A DNA stretch of 64,000 bases, from NCBI GenBank assembly GCA_001770725.1, contig MERU01000002.1, positions 248,001 to 312,000 on the forward strand, read 5' to 3'. Of this stretch, positions 22,712-30,279 are shown one piece after another (position 1 is the stretch's first letter; every line of letters starts with the position of its first letter). A program made the position numbers and the translations under genes. The DNA comes from Burkholderiales bacterium RIFCSPHIGHO2_01_FULL_63_240. Lineage in GTDB: Bacteria; Pseudomonadota; Gammaproteobacteria; Burkholderiales; Burkholderiaceae_C. The notes beneath the pieces are model-generated. The model worked only from the letters and a program-made list of their open reading frames with translations, did no database searches and was not told the origin of the DNA.

Positions 22712-23725
22712 ATGCAAACGCATCATCGGCCGCCACCTCTGCGTTTTTCCGAACGCGCCTCCACCGCCGCATCCAGCCGCGCGGCCCCTCGGGTGACGGT
22801 GATCGTGATGACCCGCGAGCAGCCCCAAGGGCTGGCGGGGGTGCTCCAGCAACTGCGCCAGCTGCCCGATCAACCGCGCCTGATCGTGCTCGACAACGCG
22901 TCATGTCATGCCGCGGCCGTGGCGCAGGTCGCCAGGCTTCACGGCGCTGACCTCGTGCGCTGCGAACACCATCTCGGGACATCCGCCTTCAACCAGGTCG
23001 TTGCCCGTGTGACAACGCCCCATGTGGCCTTCTGTGATGCCAGCACCTGGTGGTCGGATGGCGCGCTCAAGCGCGCTTGCGACATCCTGGATGAGTTCCC
23101 CCACATCGGCGCCATCAACGGCCGGGTGCTGGTGGGCAGCAACGAAGACGAGCACGATTGCTGCACGCGCATGCAGCACAGCACGCTGGACAATGCGGGG
23201 CTGCCTGGTCCGGCCTTGCTGTCATTCATGTCGAACGCGGTGGTCATTCGCACCCGCGCCTTCCGTCACGCCGGGGGATACGAGCCGCAGGCGTTCTGTG
23301 GCGCCGAGGACGCCCTGATCGGGCTCAGTCTGGCCGCGCTCGGCTGGCGCATGGTCTACGTGCAAGACGTGACCCTGCACCAGCTCTCTTGCACGCGAGC
23401 GAAGGCGCCCCCCTCCCCGATCTTCATCTTGCGCAACCGACTGTGGGTGGCCTGGCTGCGCCTGCCCTGGCGCGACGCATGGCGAGAAACGCGCGCTGTG
23501 CTCTCGGATGCCTGGCAGGCAGGCCAGCTCTGGCCGGTGCTGTGGCGCAGCCTTCAGCCGTTTTCCTGGCTGCTGCTGAACCGGCGTGCCGTGCCGGACC
23601 TGGTTGCGGAGATGCATCGCACGGCGAGCTCATCGGCAGCCACATCGGACCCGGCACGCGCTCCATCCAGGCCCCTGCCGAAACAGTCCCCGGGCCGCCC
23701 GACCAACAACATGCCGTCATGCTGA
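22712..23725 (+). CDS. Family 2 glycosyltransferase
   Basis: This 337-residue GT-A-fold inverting transferase has RVTVIVMTREQPQGLAGVLQ, IVLDNASCH and, further on, GGYEPQAFCGAEDALIGLSL followed by GWRMVYVQDVTLHQ, as in GT2 rhamnosyl/galactofuranosyl-type enzymes. The usual DxD is replaced by CDASTWWSDGAL, so metal binding may be atypical. A C-terminal region with RNRLWVAWLRLPWRDAWRET resembles the membrane-proximal tails of GT2 enzymes that add sugars to lipid-linked acceptors. It is convergent with the glycoside hydrolase, 10 bases apart. With glf and two other transferases it probably makes a cell-surface glycan. Confidence 0.88.
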   Translation: MQTHHRPPPLRFSERASTAASSRAAPRVTVIVMTREQPQGLAGVLQQLRQLPDQPRLIVLDNASCHAAAVAQVARLHGADLVRCEHHLGTSAFNQVVARVTTPHVAFCDASTWWSDGALKRACDILDEFPHIGAINGRVLVGSNEDEHDCCTRMQHSTLDNAGLPGPALLSFMSNAVVIRTRAFRHAGGYEPQAFCGAEDALIGLSLAALGWRMVYVQDVTLHQLSCTRAKAPPSPIFILRNRLWVAWLRLPWRDAWRETRAVLSDAWQAGQLWPVLWRSLQPFSWLLLNRRAVPDLVAEMHRTASSSAATSDPARAPSRPLPKQSPGRPTNNMPSC

Positions 23726-23735
23726 GACTGGCTTT

Positions 23736-24914
23736 TCATGAGCGAGCCTCGGGCAGCCGCTGCATCCAGCTGTTGACGGCACGGGCGTAAGCCAGGCTCA
23801 ACCGGCGCTGACCCTCACCGCACACGGCCTCACCGGGGATGCAGTCCCACAAGCCGCTGTGGTGCCAATGCCCGAAGTCGTTCCAGTCGGGTCGATCGAC
23901 GATGGGGTAGAGGCACACGCCCTCCACCGGGATGCCACAGGTCCGGGCCTGACGCACCTGGCTGGCCACCTCATCCAGCCAGGCCGCGCGGCCCTCTCCG
24001 ACATGGCTGGTCTCGGCAATGGCCATCGGGCGCCCGTAGCGCTGCCACACCCATCGCAGCATCTCCAGCAAGGGACGTCGACGAGGATCGTTGAGGTGCC
24101 AGTCAAGGCGCCTTTCGGTGATGACCTCCCATTGCCCGCTGTGATAGTGGTTGACACCGATGAGATCCAGCGCATGCGGTCGCCCGCCCAACTCAGGCAG
24201 CAAGGCACCGCTCAGCAGGTCCCACACCTGCCACTGGTACGAGGCGACCTCGTCTGCCAGGGCCTGCAGATCCGGCTGCTCGGGTGGCGCCACCACGTGG
24301 ACGATCGGCTCGACGTGCATGAACCTGGCACGAGGCTCGACTTCGCGAATCGCCTGCATGCCCGCCAGCGCGGCCTTGACCAGCCGGCACTTGATGTCAA
24401 ATCCATCGCTCGGTGTGGCGCCAGGCGAGGCTTCATCGTCCTGGCCATACGGGTGAAACAGGCGCGTTTGTGCCGCCCCCCACGCCAGGAAACCCATCTC
24501 GTTGATGGGCGTGTACACCGGCACTTCACATGAGCATTCGGCAATCGCTTGTGCCGCTGCACGGGCAAAGGCAGCGAAGCGCTCGCACAGCTTGTCGTCG
24601 AGCAAGCTGACATCGGCCGGGGTGCCATAGTGCATGAGCGTCCACTGGATCTGCAGCCCATGTCGGTTGGCAGCCCGCGCGAACCGACGCACGCGATCGA
24701 AGTCGAAGCGCCCTTGCCGTTCACAGAGTCGCCAGCCCATGCTTTCACGCACCGTGTGCAGGCCCCAGGCGCGCAACAAGCCGTAGTCGTCATCGACGTG
24801 CTCGTGGTGGTGGCTCAAGGCCACCATGTCAAGGGGGGTGCCGTGGCTGTTGATGTGGTCAGCGCCTTCGAATCCCCCCATCCAGAAACTGTTCAAAGGC
24901 CAGTCGGCACGCAT
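23736..24914 (-). CDS. Glycoside hydrolase, clan GH-A (GH1-like)
   Basis: This 392-residue TIM-barrel protein begins WPLNSFWMGGFEGADHINSH. The likely acid/base Glu lies in VYTPINEMGFLAWG and the nucleophile Glu in PMAIAETSHVGEG, at the spacing expected of retaining clan-A hydrolases (beta-glucosidase/galactosidase type). There is no signal peptide, so it should act in the cytoplasm, perhaps on glycan precursors. The family is often found next to glf and GT genes in Burkholderiales. Substrate is unknown. The neighbouring glf makes a galactofuranosidase role conceivable but unproven. Confidence 0.85.
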   Translation of the reverse strand: MRADWPLNSFWMGGFEGADHINSHGTPLDMVALSHHHEHVDDDYGLLRAWGLHTVRESMGWRLCERQGRFDFDRVRRFARAANRHGLQIQWTLMHYGTPADVSLLDDKLCERFAAFARAAAQAIAECSCEVPVYTPINEMGFLAWGAAQTRLFHPYGQDDEASPGATPSDGFDIKCRLVKAALAGMQAIREVEPRARFMHVEPIVHVVAPPEQPDLQALADEVASYQWQVWDLLSGALLPELGGRPHALDLIGVNHYHSGQWEVITERRLDWHLNDPRRRPLLEMLRWVWQRYGRPMAIAETSHVGEGRAAWLDEVASQVRQARTCGIPVEGVCLYPIVDRPDWNDFGHWHHSGLWDCIPGEAVCGEGQRRLSLAYARAVNSWMQRLPEARS

Positions 24915-24952
24915 CTCGTCTCCGCTTTGCTGGCGTCATCTGCACACCGCGA

Positions 24953-24967
24953 GCACCACTGCGGCCG
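24953..24967 (-). promoter_or_regulatory. Weak sigma-54-like element before the glycoside hydrolase
   Basis: Minus strand CGGCCGC-AGTG-GTGC keeps GG-N10-GC but has several mismatches. It is listed because of its position 39 bases before the start and opposite a strong promoter. Confidence 0.3.
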
Positions 24968-24969
24968 AG

Positions 24970-24984
24970 CGGCATGCCGTTTGC
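24970..24984 (+). promoter_or_regulatory. Sigma-54 promoter of the 25015 small gene
   Basis: CGGCATG-CCGT-TTGC, 31 bases before the start codon. Confidence 0.75.
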
Positions 24985-25014
24985 TGCGATGGCTTATCCA
25001 ACCAGGAGCCCAAC

Positions 25015-25269
25015 ATGGAACATGACAAGCCCACCCCTGGCGAGCAGCCGAACGCCGAGACCAAACCCAGCGTTCACAACCGCCCCGTGCCACGCCTGCC
25101 CCACGAGCGAGACGAATCAGCCTCGAGTCAGCGTGGCCCGGATCAGGAGGTTGTCCGTCAGGCTGCCCGCGACATCGAGAACGGGCTGGAAGACACCGGG
25201 ACAGGGCCCGTTCTCGACGCCACGCATCGGCGACTCTTCCCCGAAGACGAAGACCGCACCGAAGACTGA
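25015..25269 (+). CDS. Small acidic hypothetical protein
   Basis: This 84-residue highly charged protein begins MEHDKPTPGEQPNAETKPSV and ends LFPEDEDRTED. It has no hydrophobic segment and is probably disordered in its first half, with one likely helix (PDQEVVRQAARDIENGLEDT). The ATG at 25015 has CAGGAG seven bases upstream and a strong sigma-54 promoter at 24970, which together make it a convincing gene despite its size. The track ORF extends too far upstream. It is convergent with the Trp-repeat gene. No family is recognised. Confidence 0.7.
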   Translation: MEHDKPTPGEQPNAETKPSVHNRPVPRLPHERDESASSQRGPDQEVVRQAARDIENGLEDTGTGPVLDATHRRLFPEDEDRTED

Positions 25270-25313
25270 TCATCGGCTGCCGGGGAGGCGGTCCGATCCA
25301 GTGGTCTTTCGCT

Positions 25314-25709
25314 TCACTCGGGGGCCTTGCCGGCGATGTCGGTGCCGCCCGGGTTCTGCTGCCTGGCCTGGTCGTCTTGTTCTAGCGACGATGCTGAGCC
25401 CGAACGGCTGCCTGGGCCCGCCACCAGCACCGCCGATCGGTTTTCGCCCGCGCCTGCGACTTGTTCGCTGCGGGCCTTGCGCCAGTTCGTGAAGTCGTCC
25501 GAGAAGCGGCGGAACCGCTCCTGCCGCCAGTTGCGATAGTCCTCGTCGAACGCTCGCATCTGTTCGTTGCGCCACTGCTGGTAGTCGGGATCGAGCAAGT
25601 CCTGGTGGCTCGCCGCCTCGCTGTCACCGCGAACCCCCCGCCCCAGTCCACCTTGCTGATCGTGGTCTGAGCCGGTGTTCAGGCCTTCGTTGGAATGACG
25701 TTGGTTCAT
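25314..25709 (-). CDS. Small protein with tandem W-R repeats
   Basis: This 131-residue polar protein has a central region of three imperfect 14-15-residue units: DPDYQQWRNEQMRA, FDEDYRNWRQERFRR and FSDDFTNWRKARSEQ. Each has an acidic-aromatic pair followed by a conserved Trp-Arg. The flanks are Gly/Ser/Gln-rich and disordered. The pattern suggests amphipathic helices or a ligand-binding array; no family is recognised. There is no signal peptide. The start at 25709 has AAAGGA upstream and a sigma-54 promoter at 25785. Confidence 0.7.
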   Translation of the reverse strand: MNQRHSNEGLNTGSDHDQQGGLGRGVRGDSEAASHQDLLDPDYQQWRNEQMRAFDEDYRNWRQERFRRFSDDFTNWRKARSEQVAGAGENRSAVLVAGPGSRSGSASSLEQDDQARQQNPGGTDIAGKAPE

Positions 25710-25733
25710 GTCGTGATCCTTTCCATGATCGCC

Positions 25734-25786
25734 GCTGAAAACAATGGGATGCCCGGTTCTGCCGAGCCGGGTGGACAGTTTTCAGC
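25734..25786. repeat. Nested inverted repeat in front of the W-R repeat gene
   Basis: Outer arms GCTGAAAAC and GTTTTCAGC (9 bp, perfect) enclose a second pair, CCCGG and CCGGG. The right outer arm touches the -12 element of the sigma-54 promoter at 25785, so an operator role is possible. Confidence 0.5.
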
Positions 25787-25799
25787 AAGCCGCGTTCCC
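25785..25799 (-). promoter_or_regulatory. Sigma-54 promoter of the W-R repeat gene
   Basis: Minus strand GGGAACG-CGGC-TTGC has one -24 mismatch and perfect -12, 76 bases before the start. Confidence 0.65.
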
Positions 25800-25977
25800 A
25801 GCCCCAGCGCCAGGCAAGGGAAAACCAGCGTTCGAGGCCTTCCGGCCACCAACACCTTTCCGATACGATGGCTTCTGCCCCCACGGGGCATTGAATCAAC
25901 CGCGTCATGCCCCCCAGGCCGTGACGCCCCACGTCCGCAGCAGGAATTTCGACGACGTGTCGTCCGCGACCTCCTTC

Positions 25978-27216
25978 ATGCCTGAGCCTTTGCCGGAAGC
26001 CGATGCGCGGCCGGGGCTGACTGCGGCCGATGCACGGGCCATCGATGCCCTGCTGCACGGTGGCATGCGGATGCTGCGTTTTCCACTGGCCCTGGAAACC
26101 CGGTTTCAGACCGACACCTCGCGCGAGCGCCTGCAGACGCTGCTGGCCGCTGGCGCCCTGGTCAGCGTGCTGTTCAACTGGCTGCTGCTGTCGGACTGGA
26201 TGATGATCCCCGACCGCTTCGACGATGCCTTGCGGCTGCGGTTGATGTGGTTCACACCCTGCATCCTGTTGGGCCTTGTCGTGCTCACGAAGCTCCAATC
26301 CCCGGCTTTGCGGGAAGGCTTCCTGGTGCTGGCCGGGATGGCCTCGGCGGTCATCAATGTCCACCTCTGCATCCACAGCACCGACCCCATGGCGGGGCCC
26401 TACCTGATCAGCGTGAGTGTGGTGCTGGTGTACTGCAACACCGTTGCACGCATGCGCCTGCGGCCCGCGCTGTGCCTGGACTTCTTTGTCATGGCGCTGT
26501 TCCTGTATGGCTGGTCGCGCCTGCCCGCTGCCCCCTTCGCCATCATGGCTCCTGCCGGGTTGACGGTGTTGTCGCTGGCGGTTTTCACGCTCTACGGCGC
26601 CTACATGCAAGAGCGCGACGTGCGTCAGAACTGGCTGCTTCTGATGCGCGAGCGGTTGCTGCAACACGAACTCCTGCAGGCCAATGCCAGCCTCGAAGAG
26701 GCCTCCCGCAACGACCAGTTGACCGAACTGGCAAGCAGGCGGCATTTCGATGCCCAGCTGGAACACCTGTGGCGCAAGGCCAGCCAGGCAGGGCAGGAGG
26801 TCTCGCTGATCCTGCTGGCGGTGGACCATTTCAAGGCCTGTCAGGCCAGCCGCGGACAGGGTGCCGCAGATGACTGTTTGCGCGCCATCGCTGAAGTCGT
26901 CAGAGCAGATTTCCAGCGCCCCGAGGACTTGCTGGCACGTTTTGCCGGTGAAGAGTTCGCCGTGCTGATGGTGGGCACGCAACTGCAGACCGCCGTGGGC
27001 GCGGCCGAGCGCATCCGCAAAGCGGTGGAAAACCTGCGTCAGCTGCATGGCCCCGACGAGCGCGACCTGGTCACCGTCAGCCTCGGGGTTTCCTGCATGC
27101 GCCCTGACTCTCCGCATGCCAGCCCGACACAGCTGATCGCCGTTGCCGATGAGGCCCTGCACCTGGCGCGCCAGCGCGGGCGCAACCGCGTCATCGCGTT
27201 CGGCACGCAGGACTGA
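25978..27216 (+). CDS. Membrane GGDEF protein with degenerate catalytic site
   Basis: The 412-residue protein has about five to six membrane helices (residues 50-210) and a C-terminal GGDEF domain. The signature is AGEEF instead of GGEEF. The metal-binding Asp of D-x-DHFK is replaced (LLAVDHFKACQ), and the guanine-binding Asn is Gln. The inhibitory-site RxxD (RPED, five residues before AGEEF) is kept. It is therefore probably a poor or inactive diguanylate cyclase that could still bind c-di-GMP. The start at 25978 aligns its N-terminus with the paralogue downstream; GTG at 25957 is an alternative. It lies five bases before the next gene, an evident tandem duplicate. Confidence 0.85.
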   Translation: MPEPLPEADARPGLTAADARAIDALLHGGMRMLRFPLALETRFQTDTSRERLQTLLAAGALVSVLFNWLLLSDWMMIPDRFDDALRLRLMWFTPCILLGLVVLTKLQSPALREGFLVLAGMASAVINVHLCIHSTDPMAGPYLISVSVVLVYCNTVARMRLRPALCLDFFVMALFLYGWSRLPAAPFAIMAPAGLTVLSLAVFTLYGAYMQERDVRQNWLLLMRERLLQHELLQANASLEEASRNDQLTELASRRHFDAQLEHLWRKASQAGQEVSLILLAVDHFKACQASRGQGAADDCLRAIAEVVRADFQRPEDLLARFAGEEFAVLMVGTQLQTAVGAAERIRKAVENLRQLHGPDERDLVTVSLGVSCMRPDSPHASPTQLIAVADEALHLARQRGRNRVIAFGTQD

Positions 27217-27221
27217 CCGAC

Positions 27222-28502
27222 ATGAGCGCGATCATCCCGCCCCGCCCGGTCACGCCACCCATCGACTTCGATCGACCGGTCCAGGAGTCGCACCAGACCA
27301 CCATGGCGCGCATCCAGGATCTGCTGGAAAACGGCTTTCCGCTGATGTCGTTTCCGACCGACCTGGAGGAGGCCTTTCAGCGCGACGCCCTGCCCGCCCG
27401 AGAACGCCACTTCCTCATCAGCGGGCTCATCTCCCTGTTGATCTACAACGGTTACCTGCTGGCCGATTACCTCATGACCCCGGACGTGATCTGGCTGGCC
27501 GCGCAATTGCGGCTGCTGGTTTTCACGCCCATCGCCCTGCTCTCGCTGTTCCTGTTCTGGCGGGGCATTCACCCGTTCCGGCGCCAGCTTCCCCTGTCCC
27601 TGGTGGATGTGCTGTCGCTGCTCGGTGGTGTGGGTGCTGCGGTCAGCCTGGCCATCGTCATGCCCCTTTCCGAGAGCCGCATGGCCCACTTCTATCCGGT
27701 GGGCTACATGGTGGTCATCACCTACGGCAACGTCGTGCAGCGGTTGCGCTTCTGGTTTGCGCTGACCTTCACCTTCATCATGCTGGGCATCTTCGTGGGC
27801 GGGGTGATGTCTCTGGAGTCCTTTCCACCACGGCTGCTGTGGCCCATCTCGTCCATGGTGATTTCGGTGGCGCTCTTTACGCTGTGCGCCAACTACTTCA
27901 TGGAGCGCGACGAGCGGCGGCGCTTCCTGCGCACCTTGCGCGAGCGCAGCCTGGTGCGCGACCTGACGCAGGCACATGCGCGGCTCAAGGACATCTCCCG
28001 CATCGACACCCTCACGGGTCTGCACAATCAGAAGCACATCCAGCAGCACCTCAGCCTGGTCTGGGAACGCGCCTGGCGCGATCGCAGCGCCTTGAGCCTG
28101 CTGCTCATCGACATCGATCATTTCAAGAAGTTCAACGACCGCTACGGGCACACGGCCGGCGACGAATGCCTGCAGAAAGTGGCCCGCGTGCTGCAGGACG
28201 GCCTGCGAAGGCCCGGCGACGTGGTGGCCCGGCTGGGTGGTGAGGAGTTCCTGGTGGTGCTGCCGAACACCGATGCTTCTTTTGCCAACGGCGTGGCCGA
28301 GCGCCTGCGCCAGGCGGTGGAGTCGCTGCAGATCCGCCACGAGAGCTCGACCACGGCACGGCACATGACGGTCAGCGTGGGCCTGGTGACGTGTCAGGCC
28401 CACCCGGACCTGCTGGTCGACACCCTGATGCAAAGGGTCGAACAGGCGCTTGCGCAGGCCAAGTCCGAAGGTCGCAACCGGGTCTGTGGCCGCGACGCCT
28501 GA
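27222..28502 (+). CDS. Membrane diguanylate cyclase (GGDEF)
   Basis: The 426-residue protein has a membrane sensor region of about six helices (residues 60-225) and an intact GGDEF domain: SLLLIDIDHFKKFNDRYGHT, AGDE, RPGD inhibitory site and RLGGEEFLVVLP. It should condense two GTP to cyclic-di-GMP and thereby promote sessile growth or polysaccharide production. It is paralogous along its whole length to the preceding gene and is co-transcribed with it. No sigma-54 promoter was seen for the pair, so they may be outside the adjoining regulon. The stimulus is unknown. Confidence 0.93.
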   Translation: MSAIIPPRPVTPPIDFDRPVQESHQTTMARIQDLLENGFPLMSFPTDLEEAFQRDALPARERHFLISGLISLLIYNGYLLADYLMTPDVIWLAAQLRLLVFTPIALLSLFLFWRGIHPFRRQLPLSLVDVLSLLGGVGAAVSLAIVMPLSESRMAHFYPVGYMVVITYGNVVQRLRFWFALTFTFIMLGIFVGGVMSLESFPPRLLWPISSMVISVALFTLCANYFMERDERRRFLRTLRERSLVRDLTQAHARLKDISRIDTLTGLHNQKHIQQHLSLVWERAWRDRSALSLLLIDIDHFKKFNDRYGHTAGDECLQKVARVLQDGLRRPGDVVARLGGEEFLVVLPNTDASFANGVAERLRQAVESLQIRHESSTTARHMTVSVGLVTCQAHPDLLVDTLMQRVEQALAQAKSEGRNRVCGRDA

Positions 28503-28521
28503 GCGCCCGATCAGGCCAGGG

Positions 28522-29430
28522 TCAGACGGGGTCCAGGTGCGTCTGCACGTTGAGAACGGGCAGGCTGGCCATCACGCGCTGGCGCGCCTGCAAGGCGATC
28601 TCGTGGCCCTCGCGCACGCTGAGTTGCCCATCGACCTCGAGGTGGGCATCGACCAGGATCATGTCGCCCATCTTGCGGGTGCGCAACTCGTGCACGCCCT
28701 GCACCCCCGGCGTCTGCAGCAGGGTCTCGCGGATGCGGTCGATCTGGTCCTGCGAAGCGGCGCGGTCCATCAGGTCGTTCAAGGCGTCCCAGGCGAAGCT
28801 CAGGCCCATGCGCAGCACCATCAACCCGACGATGAGCGCGGCCACCGGGTCGAGCAAGGGATAGCCCAGCAAGTTGCCCAGGATGCCCAGCGCCACCACC
28901 AGCGATGAAGCTGCGTCGGAGCGGGCGTGCCAGGCGTTGGCCACCAGCATGCTCGAGCGCACCTTTTCGGCCGCCGCGAGCATGTAGCGAAACAGCAGCT
29001 CCTTGGCCAGCAGGGTGCCGATGGCCACGTACAGCGCCAGCGCCTGCACCTTCGGGATGTCTTCGACGTGGGTCAGGCGGTCGATGGCGCCCCAGAGCAT
29101 GCCCACCGCCACCACCGACAGCAACAAGCCCAGCGCGAGCGAGGCCGCGGTTTCGTAGCGTTGGTGGCCATAGTGGTGGTCGTCATCGGCCGCCTTGTGG
29201 CTGTGGCGGTTGACCAGCAACACCAGGAAGTCGGACAACAGGTCGGACAGGGAATGGATGGCATCGGCCACCAGGGCCTGCGAATGCGCCCAGATGCCGG
29301 CGGCGAGCTGCATCACCGTCAGCACGATGTTGACCACGACGCTGACCAGGGTGCTGCGCCGAGCCACGCTCTGGCGCAGCTCGGGATCGACCGATTCCGA
29401 GTCGTCGAGGGGCGGCAGGTCGGCGGCCAT
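28522..29430 (-). CDS. Cation diffusion facilitator (CDF) transporter
   Basis: This 302-residue inner-membrane protein has six helices. Metal-site motifs are ALVADAIHSLSDLLSDFLV in helix 2 and NAWHARSDAASSLVVALG in helix 5, with a His-rich loop (NRHSHKAADDDHHYGH). The C-terminal cytoplasmic domain (VREGHEIALQARQRV) is typical of the family. It exports divalent cations (Zn, Fe, Mn or Co) by proton antiport; the selectivity cannot be told. It begins eight bases after the ribA stop on the same strand, so the two are probably co-transcribed. Confidence 0.93.
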   Translation of the reverse strand: MAADLPPLDDSESVDPELRQSVARRSTLVSVVVNIVLTVMQLAAGIWAHSQALVADAIHSLSDLLSDFLVLLVNRHSHKAADDDHHYGHQRYETAASLALGLLLSVVAVGMLWGAIDRLTHVEDIPKVQALALYVAIGTLLAKELLFRYMLAAAEKVRSSMLVANAWHARSDAASSLVVALGILGNLLGYPLLDPVAALIVGLMVLRMGLSFAWDALNDLMDRAASQDQIDRIRETLLQTPGVQGVHELRTRKMGDMILVDAHLEVDGQLSVREGHEIALQARQRVMASLPVLNVQTHLDPV

Positions 29431-29438
29431 CTCGGGGC

Positions 29439-30113
29439 TCAGCCCAGCCAGTCGATGTGGTGGCCGAGCTTGCGGGCCTTGGTGCCCAGGTAGCGCTCGT
29501 TTTCAGGCTGGACGTCGCTGCGCACGGGCACGCGTTCTTCAACCTGCACGCCCTGCTCTTTGAGGGTCTGCACCTTGCGAGGGTTGTTGGTCATGAGCTT
29601 GACCGACTTCACACCCAGCGTGGCGAGGATCTCGGCGGCGGCGTCGAACTTGCGCAGGTCGGCGGCAAAACCCAGGTGCTGGTTGGCCTCGACGGTGTCC
29701 AGGCCCTGGTCCTGCAACTGGTAGGCGCGCAGCTTGTTGGCCAGGCCGATGCCGCGGCCTTCCTGGCGCAGGTAGACGACCACGCCGCTGCCGCGCTTGC
29801 CGATCTCGCTGAGGGCGAACTGCAGCTGGGGCCCGCAGTCACAGCGCAGCGAGCCGAAGACGTCGCCGGTCATGCACTCGGAGTGCACCCGGACCAGGGC
29901 ACTGCCCTGGACCTCGCCCATGACCATGGCCACGTGTTCCAGACCGGTGGCCTTTTCGCGGAAGAGCTTCATGGTGAAGCTGCCGTGTTCGGTCGGAACG
30001 CGTGCTTCTGCGAGGAACTCCACCAAGGCGGCGGTGACCGGGGTCAGGTTCTCTTGGGGCCCCGGCTGGGTGGTGGCACCCGAGCTGGTTTGAGCAGGAT
30101 CTGGGCTGGACAT
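29439..30113 (-). CDS. ribA: GTP cyclohydrolase II
   Basis: This 224-residue enzyme opens GTP to 2,5-diamino-6-ribosylamino-4-pyrimidinone 5-phosphate, the first step of riboflavin synthesis. The zinc site is visible in HSECMTGDVFGSLRCDCGPQ (three Cys). The GTP-binding YLRQEGRGIGLANKLRAYQL and catalytic region TNNPRKVQTLKEQGV are intact. A short Ser/Pro-rich N-terminal extension precedes the domain. It is divergent from the imuA operon and upstream of the CDF gene. Confidence 0.96.
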   Translation of the reverse strand: MSSPDPAQTSSGATTQPGPQENLTPVTAALVEFLAEARVPTEHGSFTMKLFREKATGLEHVAMVMGEVQGSALVRVHSECMTGDVFGSLRCDCGPQLQFALSEIGKRGSGVVVYLRQEGRGIGLANKLRAYQLQDQGLDTVEANQHLGFAADLRKFDAAAEILATLGVKSVKLMTNNPRKVQTLKEQGVQVEERVPVRSDVQPENERYLGTKARKLGHHIDWLG

Positions 30114-30256
30114 TCATTTTCCTCAGGGGGTGTCATTGTGCCAAAAGCCATGGGGATCCCCCGCGGGTGGGCGCAAAGTCCGTTCAGGACTGCCTGGAAA
30201 ACAGCGTCACAGGCGTTTTGCCGGGTTGCCTGGAGGTTTTTTTACCCCACCGAACA

Positions 30257-30272
30257 CTGTATGCATGTACAG
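30257..30272. promoter_or_regulatory. LexA (SOS) box of the imuA-imuB-dnaE2 operon
   Basis: CTGTATGCATGTACAG is a perfect CTGT-N8-ACAG palindrome extended by CA before and TA after, very close to the E. coli LexA consensus. It sits just before the imuA coding region, so LexA bound here would block transcription until DNA damage. Confidence 0.9.
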
Positions 30273-30279
30273 TATTGGC

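Noticed and set aside
687-25799. Genomic island or prophage explanation for the 25-kb block
   Set aside because: I saw no integrase, transposase, tRNA junction, flanking repeat or clear change of base composition; the block looks native.
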